64,000 bases of DNA. It comes from JALHMI01 sp964598535. Its GTDB lineage: Bacteria > Planctomycetota > Planctomycetia > Pirellulales > PALSA-1355. Below are positions 34,912 to 43,744 of the stretch, piece by piece. The first letter of the stretch is position 1; every line of letters starts with the position of its first letter. Both the position numbers and the translations under genes were made by a program. Location: NCBI GenBank assembly GCA_964598535.1, contig CAZRCI010000003.1, positions 162,501 to 226,500 of the forward strand, in the 5' to 3' direction. The notes beneath the pieces were generated by a model. That model did not search any database, was not told the origin of the DNA, and saw only the letters and a program-made list of their open reading frames with translations.

Positions 34912-36366
34912 ATGATGCGAAACTCCATTCAATGGTTGCGTACGTGCGGCTGCGCGGCGATCTTGCTGTTCCCAAATTACTGCCTGGCTGATGCCCCCCC
35001 GATTCGCACCGTGCGCGATTTCGGCGCCGTTGGCGATGGCGTGACGGACGATACGTCGGCCCTCCAAAAAGCCGTTGACGCCAAGCAGGGCACGATCGTA
35101 ATTCCGCCCGGACGCTATCGCTTGACCAAGCCCGTGGTGATCGAGCTCGATCGCGTGGGATTCACGGCAATCGCCGGGAGTCCGGCGGCGCAACTCATCA
35201 TGGATGGAGCCGGACCAGCGTTGCGGTTCCTCGGCACCCACGAGGGAACCGCCGCCCCGCGCACGATCAAACCCAATGTCTGGCAGCGGCAACGAACGCC
35301 CAGCGTGGATGGACTCGAAATCATCGGCGCGCACGCCGAAGCGTGCGGTGTCGAAGCGGCGGGCACGATGCAACTCACGCTCACCCGGCTCGTCGTGCGC
35401 GATGCGCTGCACGCCGTCCAGTTGATAACGCGCAACCGCAACGTTACGCTCTCGGAGTGCAACTTCTACAACAATCGCGGCATCGGCGTCTTTCTCGATG
35501 GCGTGAACCTGCACCAGATCAATATTGCAAACTGCCACATCAGCTATAACCACGGTGGCGGTATCGTCGTGCGCCGAAGTGAACTTCGGAACTTGCAGAT
35601 CGGCACGTGTGATATCGAAGCCAATATGGGCGGCCCCGATTCACCCCCAACGGCCAACGTCCTTCTCGATTCGACCGATGGCTCGATTGCCGAGGTCGCG
35701 ATCGTGGGCTGCTCGATCCAGCATGCCCACGACGCGCCCAACTCCGCGAACATTCGCATTCTGGGACGCAGCAAGAAGGTCAAGTACACCGACGAATTGC
35801 GTTGGGGGCACATCACCATCGCAAACAATGTGCTTTCGGATGTTCACGTGAACCTCGACCTAGCCCATGTCCGCGGAGCCACGATCACCGGCAATACCAT
35901 GTGGCAAGGTTATACGCATAACCTGACGGCGACAGACTGCCGGAATCTGGTCGTCGCCAATAATCTCCTGGAACGAAACCCCCGCTATCATAGCGGCGAC
36001 GCGGCATCGGCCGGCCTGGGCGTCGTGTTCGCCGGCTGCACCGACTGCACGCTCAGCGGCAATCATCTGCAAGGCGTCGACAGCCAGCCGGCCGCGCTGG
36101 TGCTCAAAGATTGCCGCCGCATGAATCTCACCGGCGGCGTCATTCTCGACTACGGAACCTGTGGGCTGCTGCTGGACAATGTCACCGATAGCCGCGTTTC
36201 CAACCTGCTCATTCGCGACGGCCGCGACCAAGCCGCGGCAGCGCCGCTGCATCTGACGTCAGGCCGCGGCAACTTCATCACCGGCAACTCGTTCGATCGA
36301 ACGCCCTCGCTGGCCGCCGACAGCGCAACGGCGACCAACAACCATATTGCCTCGGACGATGAATAG
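34912..36366 (+). CDS. Secreted right-handed beta-helix protein (pectate-lyase-like fold)
   Basis: A 484-residue protein from the ATG pair at 34912/34915, with a signal peptide (CGCAAILLFPNYCLADA). The N-terminal motif VRDFGAVGDGVTDDTSALQKAVD is the pectate-lyase_3/GH28-like cap. The rest shows regularly spaced short strands with Asn and Gly ladders (NVTLSECNFYNNRGIGVFL, QINIANCHISYNHGGGIVV, NLVVANNLLERNP), typical of parallel beta-helix coils. Such proteins are polysaccharide lyases, epimerases or hydrolases, but no catalytic residues could be fixed. It diverges from the RM operon. Another export-linked protein follows convergently. Confidence 0.85.
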   Translation: MMRNSIQWLRTCGCAAILLFPNYCLADAPPIRTVRDFGAVGDGVTDDTSALQKAVDAKQGTIVIPPGRYRLTKPVVIELDRVGFTAIAGSPAAQLIMDGAGPALRFLGTHEGTAAPRTIKPNVWQRQRTPSVDGLEIIGAHAEACGVEAAGTMQLTLTRLVVRDALHAVQLITRNRNVTLSECNFYNNRGIGVFLDGVNLHQINIANCHISYNHGGGIVVRRSELRNLQIGTCDIEANMGGPDSPPTANVLLDSTDGSIAEVAIVGCSIQHAHDAPNSANIRILGRSKKVKYTDELRWGHITIANNVLSDVHVNLDLAHVRGATITGNTMWQGYTHNLTATDCRNLVVANNLLERNPRYHSGDAASAGLGVVFAGCTDCTLSGNHLQGVDSQPAALVLKDCRRMNLTGGVILDYGTCGLLLDNVTDSRVSNLLIRDGRDQAAAAPLHLTSGRGNFITGNSFDRTPSLAADSATATNNHIASDDE

Positions 36367-36441
36367 GCCTTGATCGCGACCCAGCCTCGGGCCTCACGAC
36401 GTCGCAAGGTTTCCGGCAACGCGATTCATCGTGCGCTCGCG

Positions 36442-37959
36442 CTACCCCAGCGCCGCCCGCGTGCGCTCGACTAGCTTGTTGTCTTGCGCGCCGCTTCCTC
36501 GCAGATTGAACACGCTCGAAGCCAGAAAACGTCCCCGATACTGCGGCGAAACGTGTTGATAATCCTCCAACACGGCACTACTGAACTTGTAATCGTGCGA
36601 GTTGGTCCCTTTCAGGAAGATCAGCATGCGCGCCGCGTTAATGAACTCGTGCGGAGCAGGATGCGAATCGACGTAGGAAAGCGTCTTCTCCGCGGCGGTC
36701 ATCGGATCGCGGCTCACGTCGGCAAAGATCTCTTCCACGGCCGTTGGCCCTTCAGCAACTGTCGCCGGCGCAAGCTGGTCGAGCTTCTTCTCCGGCACAT
36801 TGTCGCCCATCGCGTCACGAAACATCGTCAAAAACGCCGCGTTCTGCAGGAGCAGCAACTTGCGAGTCTCTTCGCTGGCCGCCGTGTCCCACGCGTAGCG
36901 GAGCGCGTTGGTCGTCGTGACCGCGTGCAGCGGAACGATCCCCGGCTTGCGCATCAACAGTTCTCCCGCGCCCAGGAATAGCGCATCCCAGACCGACTGC
37001 GGGGCCACGCCGCGATTCACTAGTTCGATCACCTTATCGCTGGCTTCGTTCTCGTTGGCTTGCCTGAGCGCGGCCAGCAACTCCGCCGTGGCGCCCTCAT
37101 CCGGTTTCCCGGCGAGCCAATCGGGGTTGATCGCTTGCGCGCGTTCCAAGTTGCGCCGCCAAGGGCGATCCGCCCGTTCATCGCTCTGGGCCGGATTCTT
37201 ACCGTCGTGTTGCAAAAGCGCGTAGGTCAGCGAGCGCAGCACTGGTTCGGTGTGCTGGTGGCCGATGCAATTGAGGGTTCGCAGACTATTGGCTACGTAG
37301 ATCGCCTTGTGACCGATATCGCGAAAGTCGCGCATCCCATAACGAAACATCAGTTCGAAGATCTCCTGCGTGCCGGCCGAGCGAGCGAGCGCCGCGGCCG
37401 CCGCGTCGGTAGCGGCTTCGTCCCAACGGTCCATCGCTTTGCTCAGTGCCGCCCGGGCCTTGGCCGCGTTGGGCACAGCCGCTTCGTCCACGCGTTGCAT
37501 CGTCCAATTGCCTTCGCGCTCGTCGCGGGCCTGCGAATCCTTGAAGTAGTCGAGCGCCCAAAATATCGGCAACCAGCGATGTTCATCCGGAGACGCCATG
37601 CTCGCCAGGTGCGCGGAATTCACCACCAGCACAGCGTGAAATTTAAAGCCTACATGCGGCCGCGGTTGCACGTTGCGAACGCCTGCCAGCAGCAGCGCGG
37701 TCAGCAGTTCTTGATAGCTCAAGCCGCCACGAATACGCTGAGCAACCTCTTCCAGCAGGCGGTCGCGGGGCGTGTCTTCGAGCAATCGGACGATTGGCTC
37801 GATCTCGGGCTGAAATTGCACGCGATCGGGCGACAGCGCCGCGTCATCCGCCCGAACCGGCGTCAGCCTTCCCAAAAAACCAAGATCGCCAAATCCGGCG
37901 AGAGCTCCGGCCGAAGCCGCGGTTCGCAAGAAGGTCCGCCTTGAGTTCCCTTGCGCCAT
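36442..37959 (-). CDS. Tat-exported protein of unknown function
   Basis: A 505-residue protein with a clear twin-arginine signal (SRRTFLRTAASAGALAGFG). The mature part is nearly all alpha-helical and Ala/Leu-rich. Notable stretches are QRIRGGLSYQELLTALLLAGVRN, GFKFHAVLVVNSAHLAS, FRDIGHKAIYVANSLRTLNCIGHQHTEP and GAGELLMRKPGIVPLHAVTTTNALR. Several His residues recur in these helices and could bind a metal. I know similar planctomycete proteins only as hypothetical. It stands alone between a beta-helix gene and FGE. Function is open. Confidence 0.75.
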   Translation of the reverse strand: MAQGNSRRTFLRTAASAGALAGFGDLGFLGRLTPVRADDAALSPDRVQFQPEIEPIVRLLEDTPRDRLLEEVAQRIRGGLSYQELLTALLLAGVRNVQPRPHVGFKFHAVLVVNSAHLASMASPDEHRWLPIFWALDYFKDSQARDEREGNWTMQRVDEAAVPNAAKARAALSKAMDRWDEAATDAAAAALARSAGTQEIFELMFRYGMRDFRDIGHKAIYVANSLRTLNCIGHQHTEPVLRSLTYALLQHDGKNPAQSDERADRPWRRNLERAQAINPDWLAGKPDEGATAELLAALRQANENEASDKVIELVNRGVAPQSVWDALFLGAGELLMRKPGIVPLHAVTTTNALRYAWDTAASEETRKLLLLQNAAFLTMFRDAMGDNVPEKKLDQLAPATVAEGPTAVEEIFADVSRDPMTAAEKTLSYVDSHPAPHEFINAARMLIFLKGTNSHDYKFSSAVLEDYQHVSPQYRGRFLASSVFNLRGSGAQDNKLVERTRAALG

Positions 37960-38206
37960 GACGCCGCCCTCCCTTGGATCACCAGGCCGTGAACAGATAG
38001 CCGCCGTTAGGAATTATACCGGCTTTGCCTCGGGTGTTCCCTCGGCAATTTGGCGTATCCGCCGAACACTCTGGAGCTTTGTCGGTTGTGCTGGACTCGG
38101 TTTCGTTTAGGGGCGACAATAGAGGACCGTCCTCTCCGCTTTGCGCGAGCCCCCGCACCACGCGGTATTTTTTTATTTACGATCTTCTTGTTTCGCCTGG
38201 CAACGT

Positions 38207-39319
38207 ATGTCTCGCACCACCTCGACACGCAAGCCGCATCCCCTGGCTCTCTCCCCTTCCCTAAAAGGCTGGCTCCTTGCCGCCGGCGGCGTCGCACTGG
38301 TGGTGGCGGTCTTCGCGCCACACTTCTTCCACACCACTCCGCCTGCCGGCGGCGCGGCGAACGCTACCCGTGTGAGCAATGCCCCGGCAATCAACCAGGC
38401 TCCGCCACCGGGACCAGCGCCCGCCGACATGGTCTGGATCCCGGGCGGCAAGTTCTGGATGGGAGACAATACGTTTCCCGATGCTCAGCCGGAACACCTG
38501 GTCGCGCTCGACGGTTTCTGGCTCGACCAGCACGAAGTAACCAATGCCGAGTTTGCCAGGTTCGTCGAGGCGACCGGCTATGTCACCTTTGCGGAATTGC
38601 CTCCCAAGGCCGAAGACTATCCCAGCGCGCCTCCCGAAATGCTTGTCCCAGGCTCCATCGTCTTCACGCCGCCCGACGCGGCCGTGCCGCTCGATAACCA
38701 TCTCGTCTGGTGGCGTTACGTGCCCGGCGCGTGCTGGAAACACCCCGAGGGGCCCGACAGCACCATCGAAGGCCGCGATAATCACCCCGCCGTCCACATC
38801 GCCTGGGTCGATGCCAAGGCCTACGCCGACTGGGCCGGCAAACGCCTGCCCACCGAAGCCGAATGGGAATTCGCCGCGCGCGGTGGTCTCGATCGCCAGC
38901 CGTTCTGCTGGGGCGGCGAGCTGCTCCTGGACGGCAAGTGGCAAGCCAACATCTGGCAGGGCAACTTCCCTCACCAAAACGCCCAGGAAGACGGCTTCGT
39001 GCGCACCGCGCCGGTCGGAACCTTTCCGGTCAATGGCTTCGGACTGTTCGACATGAGCGGCAACGTCTGGGAATGGTGTGCCGACTGGTATCGCCCTGAC
39101 ACCTACATGTACCCGACCGCAAAGAATCCCACGGGGCCCGCCGACAGCTACGACCCCCAGGAACCGGGCATTCCCAAACGCGTGCAGCGCGGCGGATCGT
39201 TTCTCTGCAGCGACATGTACTGCGTTCGCTACTTACCGGGCGGCCGCGGCAAGGGCGAGCCCACCAGCGCCGCCAGCCACATCGGGTTTCGCTGCGCCAA
39301 ATCGGCCGGTGGTGAATAA
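38207..39319 (+). CDS. Formylglycine-generating enzyme (SUMF1/FGE family), membrane-anchored
   Basis: A 370-residue protein starting at ATG 38207, with an N-terminal membrane helix (GWLLAAGGVALVVAVFAP). The FGE-sulfatase domain begins at MVWIPGGKFWMGDN and includes LDQHEVTNAEFARFV, RLPTEAEWEFAARGG, NGFGLFDMSGNVWEWCADWY and RGGSFLCSDMYCVRY. Cys334 and Cys339 occupy the place of the two active-site cysteines of human SUMF1. True FGEs keep both, unlike many SUMF1-like proteins. It oxidises the sulfatase CxPxR cysteine to formylglycine. Likely clients here are the sulfatases at 20565-22805 and 62020-63411. A membrane-anchored form suits modification during export. Confidence 0.93.
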   Translation: MSRTTSTRKPHPLALSPSLKGWLLAAGGVALVVAVFAPHFFHTTPPAGGAANATRVSNAPAINQAPPPGPAPADMVWIPGGKFWMGDNTFPDAQPEHLVALDGFWLDQHEVTNAEFARFVEATGYVTFAELPPKAEDYPSAPPEMLVPGSIVFTPPDAAVPLDNHLVWWRYVPGACWKHPEGPDSTIEGRDNHPAVHIAWVDAKAYADWAGKRLPTEAEWEFAARGGLDRQPFCWGGELLLDGKWQANIWQGNFPHQNAQEDGFVRTAPVGTFPVNGFGLFDMSGNVWEWCADWYRPDTYMYPTAKNPTGPADSYDPQEPGIPKRVQRGGSFLCSDMYCVRYLPGGRGKGEPTSAASHIGFRCAKSAGGE

Positions 39320-39765
39320 CCATCCCTCGTGTCGAGCACGGCATCGCCCTGCCCGGGCAGGCTGTCGCTGCACGCCGCCGGTGACTCGGTCGCGGGCTCC
39401 GGCCAGCCGCCCTGTTTTTTTACCTGCTCTTCGGCATACAGCAAAATGCCGAACCACACGACCAAGATCACAACCCAAGCGATGATCACAGCCGCGCACC
39501 GGTATAGGAGGCGCCGCGCTTCAGGCCCAAACTCGCCGGACTGCACGCGGCGCCAGATCTCGGCGGCATTGGACAAATTGCCGGCCACGTTACCATGCCT
39601 GGGAGCCAGCTCTCGCTGGACGCCGCGCAAACGTTTCCCACCAGTCAACAAACGAACGCGGCTGTGATAGTACCAGGAGAGTACGGCCGGCACGGTGACC
39701 ATGAATGCGAACGCCGCGTTCATCGTCCACAGCCAGTGCTCGCGAACCATCAAGAGTTCGATCAT
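39229..39765 (-). CDS. Small membrane protein, two transmembrane helices
   Basis: A 178-residue frame from ATG 39765 with two hydrophobic helices (WTMNAAFAFMVTVPAVLSWYY and CAAVIIAWVVILVVWFGILLYA) and a Pro-rich tail. The frame is open to 39864. The tail overlaps the last 91 bp of the FGE gene on the opposite strand, which is unusual, so the true stop or frame may be off. It follows the EEP gene at 73 bp or less and may share its transcript. No family recognised. Confidence 0.5.
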   Translation of the reverse strand: MIELLMVREHWLWTMNAAFAFMVTVPAVLSWYYHSRVRLLTGGKRLRGVQRELAPRHGNVAGNLSNAAEIWRRVQSGEFGPEARRLLYRCAAVIIAWVVILVVWFGILLYAEEQVKKQGGWPEPATESPAACSDSLPGQGDAVLDTRDGYSPPADLAQRNPMWLAALVGSPLPRPPGK

Positions 39766-39838
39766 CGCACTTTCGGCAAGAGCGTTTGGCCCAGAGGTAA
39801 CCTGTCGCAACCCGTGGCGTTCCAGGAAAGAACACGGA

Positions 39839-40774
39839 TCAATCGGCAAACGCCAACGCGGCATACTGCGGTACGTGGTCGCTCAGCGCGAACGATTGCG
39901 CATCGGCCGGATTCGTGCGAAACGCGCCCACCCACAGCGGCCGCGACGCGATGATTCGCTGGGCCAGCGGACCGGCCGCCCAGACATAGTCGATGCGAAC
40001 GCGCGGCGTATCGGCCGGAACCGTCCGGCCACCGGCGTTCGTGGCCGCATGCGGGTCTCCAACCGCGGCCCAGGTGTCGACGAAGCCGGCTTCTTGCCAC
40101 AGGGCATACTCGCGCGACTCGGGAACGTGATTCAAATCGCCCATCAGAATCATGTCTCGCCCGGCGTCGAGGTCGCTCCGCATGGAAGCCAGCATCGCGG
40201 CGACCTCACGCAAGCGAATCGCTGGATCCTTCCCCGGATAAAGATGCGCCGAGTGGACGACCAGCAACTGACCCGAGGGCAACCGCAGCACGGCGCGTCC
40301 CCAGTGGCGCGTAAAAAGATCGTCTGGCCGGGCTCCGGTAACCACGGGCGCGTTTTGCGACTCGGCAATCTCGAACTTCGAAAGCAATGTCCCCGGCCAC
40401 GCTTCACCGCTTGGAAAACGCACATGGTGCATCCCTAGCTGCTCGGCGATCTCTTGCGTCAGCTTCTCGTCAGGCGACTCGGAAAAGTTCACGATGTGCG
40501 GATCGTAGAGCGCCAGTTCGAGCGCAATACGGCGAGCGACTTGCCCCTGCTCCGCGGCGTGCTTCGCTAAATCGCGATCCGCCGGCCAGCCCGTACATTT
40601 CAGAATGTTGTACGCAATCACGCGAAGCTGTCCTGCCTGGCCTTCGCTCGCTGGCTGGGGCGCGACAGCCAGGACTCCCGGGCCGCTAGCGAGCCCCGCG
40701 CCGGCGACGCCGGCCACGGCCCATTGGCAAAAGCTGCGCCGCGAGACGCGAGAAATCGACTGTCTATCCCGCAT
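39839..40774 (-). CDS. Tat-exported endonuclease/exonuclease/phosphatase family protein
   Basis: A 311-residue protein with a twin-arginine signal (SRRSFCQWAVAGVAGAGLA). The EEP fold is shown by RVIAYNILKCTGW (first metal ligand Asn), FSESPDE with Glu, MILMGDLNHVPES (Asp/Asn of the active site) and the C-terminal SDHVP with catalytic Asp-His. EEP enzymes cut phosphodiester or phosphoester bonds with Mg. Members outside the cell include nucleases and sphingomyelinase-like proteins, and the substrate is not evident here. Typical EEP domains are 250-300 residues, so the length is normal. Confidence 0.88.
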   Translation of the reverse strand: MRDRQSISRVSRRSFCQWAVAGVAGAGLASGPGVLAVAPQPASEGQAGQLRVIAYNILKCTGWPADRDLAKHAAEQGQVARRIALELALYDPHIVNFSESPDEKLTQEIAEQLGMHHVRFPSGEAWPGTLLSKFEIAESQNAPVVTGARPDDLFTRHWGRAVLRLPSGQLLVVHSAHLYPGKDPAIRLREVAAMLASMRSDLDAGRDMILMGDLNHVPESREYALWQEAGFVDTWAAVGDPHAATNAGGRTVPADTPRVRIDYVWAAGPLAQRIIASRPLWVGAFRTNPADAQSFALSDHVPQYAALAFAD

Positions 40775-40969
40775 TCCAACATCCCCCTCTCACGAATTCC
40801 TGATTCACTGGGCCCCAAACGGGGGCGGTCGAAAGGCCCCCCTGCGCGAAGTCCCGACACGCGCCACGGATTATAGTCGTTCTCGAGACGCGAGCGTTGC
40901 CTTTTTCGCGACAGCCGGATAGCTTAAACTTGTGGATTCGCGCCAGGTTCGTATACCGGACAGACCGTC

Positions 40970-41575
40970 ATGGAACTTCGTGAAGCGCTCGTGCAGATCG
41001 CCGAGATTCGGCGGCAGATGGCGAAGAGCGATGTGTTTCGCGGCTACCGGTCGGCGCCGGTTGCCGTGTCCGGGGCGTTGGCCGTGGCCGGCGCGGTCGT
41101 ACAGCCGTTTCTCGTGTCCGATCCGGCCGTCAACATCATGCCGTATTTGACGCTCTGGTTTGGCATGGCGTTGTTCAGCGTTGCGGCGGTGGCCGTGGAG
41201 ATGGGCGTCCGCATGTATTGGACCGACGACTGGGCCTACCTCGAGCCTACCCGACTGGCGGTGGAGCAGTTCGTGCCTCCCATGATTGCCGGAATCCTGC
41301 TCACGGTCGTGCTGGTGCGCAACTCGCCCGACAGCGTTCCCCTGCTGCCGGGCCTGTGGCAAATTCTGTTCAGCTTGGGGATTTTTGCCTCGGCTCGCTT
41401 GTTACCTCGCCCCATTTTTGCCGTGGCGGGTTTCTACCTGTTTACCGGGACCCTCGTGCTGATCTTCGCGCGAGATAACCTGGCGCTCGAGCCCTGGTGC
41501 ATGGGGATACCGTTCGCGGTTGGCCAATTTTCGGCGGCCTCGATACTCTATTGGACATTGGAACGACGCAAATGA
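40970..41575 (+). CDS. Integral membrane protein of unknown family
   Basis: A 201-residue protein with a short cytoplasmic helix (MELREALVQIAEIRRQMAKSD) and about six transmembrane helices. It ends RRK. The stop TGA at 41573-41575 overlaps the ATG of the next gene (ATGA), so the pair is translationally coupled. Coupling of a membrane protein and a small winged-helix regulator recurs in bacteria, often as a sensor or export pair. No known motif seen. Confidence 0.75.
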   Translation: MELREALVQIAEIRRQMAKSDVFRGYRSAPVAVSGALAVAGAVVQPFLVSDPAVNIMPYLTLWFGMALFSVAAVAVEMGVRMYWTDDWAYLEPTRLAVEQFVPPMIAGILLTVVLVRNSPDSVPLLPGLWQILFSLGIFASARLLPRPIFAVAGFYLFTGTLVLIFARDNLALEPWCMGIPFAVGQFSAASILYWTLERRK

Positions 41576-41970
41576 CCGAATCACTCGACAGCACGCCAAA
41601 GCCCACCGCCCCGTTTGCCTACGAGGGACTTGAGCGAGTGATTCACGAGAAGGCCCGTCTGGGAATTCTCTCCTCGCTGGTCGCGCACGGCGAGTGGCTG
41701 GCCTTCTCGGAACTCAAACGGCTCTGCGCCCTGACCGATGGCAACCTCAATCGCCACTTGCAGGTGCTCCAAGACGCGGGCCTGGTCGATGTCCGCAAGG
41801 AAGTCGCCAACAAACGGCCCCAGACGCTCTGCCGGCTAACCGGGGAAGGACGCCGGCGGTTCGTCGAATACCTCGGTGTTCTAGAACGCATCGTGGGCGA
41901 CGCCTTTCACGCCCGGCTCAGAGAGTCGATCGCAACGCGCGGACTTGGCCAGGGCCTGTCGCCCGCTTAG
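41572..41970 (+). CDS. Winged-helix transcriptional regulator (ArsR/MarR-like)
   Basis: A 132-residue protein whose ATG at 41572 overlaps the previous stop by 4 bp. Its core is a winged helix: KARLGILSSLVAHGEWLAFSELKRLCALTDGNLNRHLQVLQDAGLVDVRKE, with recognition helix NLNRHLQVL and a wing RPQTLCRLTGEGRRRF. It resembles the small winged-helix family (PF13601-like) whose genes often follow membrane protein genes. No metal-binding Cys cluster of classical ArsR is present. It probably regulates its own operon; no operator was recognised upstream. Confidence 0.8.
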   Translation: MTESLDSTPKPTAPFAYEGLERVIHEKARLGILSSLVAHGEWLAFSELKRLCALTDGNLNRHLQVLQDAGLVDVRKEVANKRPQTLCRLTGEGRRRFVEYLGVLERIVGDAFHARLRESIATRGLGQGLSPA

Positions 41971-42046
41971 CCTCGCTCGGCCTCCTCGGGTTACTTACAC
42001 CGCGTGTTTTTAGCTTCACAAACTTTGCAATACAAAGCACAAGCCC

Positions 42047-43213
42047 ATGCAACTTTACGACGCAATCGTAGTCGGCGCCGGACTGGCCGGCCTCCAGTGC
42101 ACGCGCCTGCTCGCCGGGCATGGTCTCGAGGTGGCCCTCGTCGATCGCAAGCACTCGCTGGCCGAGGGCGTGCACACAACGGGCATCTTCGTGCGCCGTT
42201 CGCTCGAAGACTTCGCCTTGCCGGCCGCACACCTAGGCCCTCCCATCCGAAATGTCACGATTTACGCTCCCAGCCGACGCTCGTTCGACTTCAGCAGCAC
42301 GCGCGATGAGTTTCGCATCGGGCGCATGGGCCCACTCTACGAGCGGTTGCTTAAAGACTGCCGCGCCGCGGGAGCCCAGTGGCTGCCGGCAACCAGTTTC
42401 ATCGGCGCAACACCAACGCCCTTCGGATCGATCGTTCGGCTACGCGACTCCACGGGCGAACACGCGTTGCAAACGCGGATGCTCATCGGCGCCGACGGCA
42501 CAAACTCGCGTGTCGCTCGCGAACTAAAACTCAGCGAAAACCACCGCTGGATCGTCGGATACGAAGAAGTTTATCACCGCGACTCGCCAAGCGGCGAACC
42601 GCGCTTGCACTGCTTTTTCGATCGCCGCTATGCGCCTGGCTATATTGCCTGGGTGGCCGACGATGGCCAAGGCCTGCACATCGGCGTCGGCGGATACGGA
42701 CATAAGTTCCAACCGCCCGCCGCGCTCGACCGATTCCGCGAGAGTCTTGCCGGCCTGATCTCGCTCGACGGAGCCCGCCTCATAGAGCGACGCGGCGGAC
42801 GAATCCCGGTAGGCAGCGTGCTCCCCAAACTCGCCAGCTCTCGAGGATTGCTCCTGGGCGATGCGGCCGGAGCGGTGTCGCCGCTGACCGCCGGAGGATT
42901 GGACCCTTGCTTGCGCCTTTCCGAGTTGGCCGCCAAAACCGTGCATGCCTTTTTGCAGAACGGGAGCGACACCGCCCAACTTAACGCTTACGACGGTCGC
43001 CAGTTTCGGAGAAGGTATCGTGCCCGCCGGGCATTGCGATGGATCTACGATCTGGCTGGCACGAATGCCGTACTAGAGCTCGGTATTCGGGCGCTACAGT
43101 CGAGGTTCGGCCGGTCAGTCGCTCGAAAAATCTTCTTCGGCAACGGTTCTTTTCCGACGCTACCGGCACAGGCCGACGCTCTGCGGACGCGAGCCACGCG
43201 CCCTTCCTCCTGA
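42047..43213 (+). CDS. FAD-dependent oxidoreductase, geranylgeranyl-reductase-like
   Basis: A 388-residue flavoprotein. The N-terminal dinucleotide-binding motif is DAIVVGAGLAGLQCTRLLAGHGLEVALVDR, and the second FAD motif is LLLGDAAGAVSPLTAGGLDP near residue 267, as in geranylgeranyl reductases and squalene-epoxidase-like enzymes. A middle beta-sheet substrate domain lies between. The C terminus lacks the long hydrophobic tail of membrane-bound reductases but ends in a helical stretch. The substrate could be an isoprenoid or polyketide; the neighbours give no clue. Length fits the family. Confidence 0.85.
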   Translation: MQLYDAIVVGAGLAGLQCTRLLAGHGLEVALVDRKHSLAEGVHTTGIFVRRSLEDFALPAAHLGPPIRNVTIYAPSRRSFDFSSTRDEFRIGRMGPLYERLLKDCRAAGAQWLPATSFIGATPTPFGSIVRLRDSTGEHALQTRMLIGADGTNSRVARELKLSENHRWIVGYEEVYHRDSPSGEPRLHCFFDRRYAPGYIAWVADDGQGLHIGVGGYGHKFQPPAALDRFRESLAGLISLDGARLIERRGGRIPVGSVLPKLASSRGLLLGDAAGAVSPLTAGGLDPCLRLSELAAKTVHAFLQNGSDTAQLNAYDGRQFRRRYRARRALRWIYDLAGTNAVLELGIRALQSRFGRSVARKIFFGNGSFPTLPAQADALRTRATRPSS

Positions 43214-43267
43214 ATCTTCGGTCGCCCCCGTCGAACGATAACCACCAATCAACCCAAGGCTGGGCGC

Positions 43268-43313
43268 AAAAAATTACCCCGGCGCGGGGCGGTGTCAAAC
43301 CCGCGCGCCGGGG
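43268..43313 (-). terminator. Intrinsic terminator-like hairpin with no known upstream gene
   Basis: CCCCGGCGC (43277-43285) and GCGCCGGGG (43305-43313) form a 9-bp stem with an additional inner GGG/CCC pairing. On the minus strand it is followed, after a short TAA, by six T (complement of 43268-43273). No annotated minus-strand gene precedes it, so the transcript it ends is unknown. Confidence 0.55.
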
Positions 43314-43345
43314 CGTCCCTGGTAGTCGCCGTGTATTTTGCGAGC

Positions 43346-43368
43346 AGTGCGGAGTTCACCTCCGCACT
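43346..43368. repeat. Inverted repeat AGTGCGGAG/CTCCGCACT
   Basis: Perfect 9-bp arms (43346-43354, 43360-43368) with a 5-nt loop, in a gap of 531 bp that holds no protein gene. It is one of three hairpins in this interval. Confidence 0.6.
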
Positions 43369-43376
43369 TCGCGAGG

Positions 43377-43405
43377 CTGAAAAAGTTCACGACGGACTTT
43401 TTCAG
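43377..43405. repeat. Inverted repeat CTGAAAAAGT/ACTTTTTCAG
   Basis: Perfect 10-bp arms (43377-43386, 43396-43405) around 9 nt. The ACTTTTTCAGCAGCCTGC context resembles a sequence I recall from IS ends and dispersed repeats in other bacteria, which suggests a mobile-element remnant. Confidence 0.6.
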
Positions 43406-43709
43406 CAGCCTGCCAGATATTCGCCACTCGACCAGCGAGCTTGGAATTCATTGCGATTGCTTGTGGAACGAAACCGTACAGAAAGGCCGCCAACGAATGG
43501 GTTACCCGCCCTTTGGCCCGAAAGATTCACGGTCGGCAAAAAAATTTTCTGTGAAAAACATCCCCGCTCGGCAGCGAAGCTCGCTCACAACCAGCGTCCG
43601 CTCCGGAACTACGGTCCTTCGGAAAGAATAGCGGCTGCATAAACGAGTCAACCTACAAAAAATAACAAAAGCCGCTCATCAAAAGCGGTTCCTCCCCAGA
43701 AGCAATCGA

Positions 43710-43737
43710 TTGCGCTTCGCTGCCGAGTGGCTATAAT
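43710..43737 (+). promoter_or_regulatory. Predicted promoter of the second DUF1501 gene
   Basis: TTGCGC (43710-43715) and a perfect TATAAT (43732-43737) are separated by 16 nt. Only 7 nt separate the -10 box from ATG 43745, so the message would be almost or fully leaderless. No ribosome-binding site precedes that ATG. Confidence 0.5.
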
Positions 43738-43744
43738 TGCCGCT

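Larger units (their letters stand above)
43268..43405 (-). ncRNA. Speculative small RNA, minus strand
   Basis: The minus strand of the interval reads three stable hairpins in series, the last being terminator-like and followed by a T-run. No protein frame explains it. It could be a small RNA or decayed mobile-element sequence. No promoter was identified. Confidence 0.2.
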
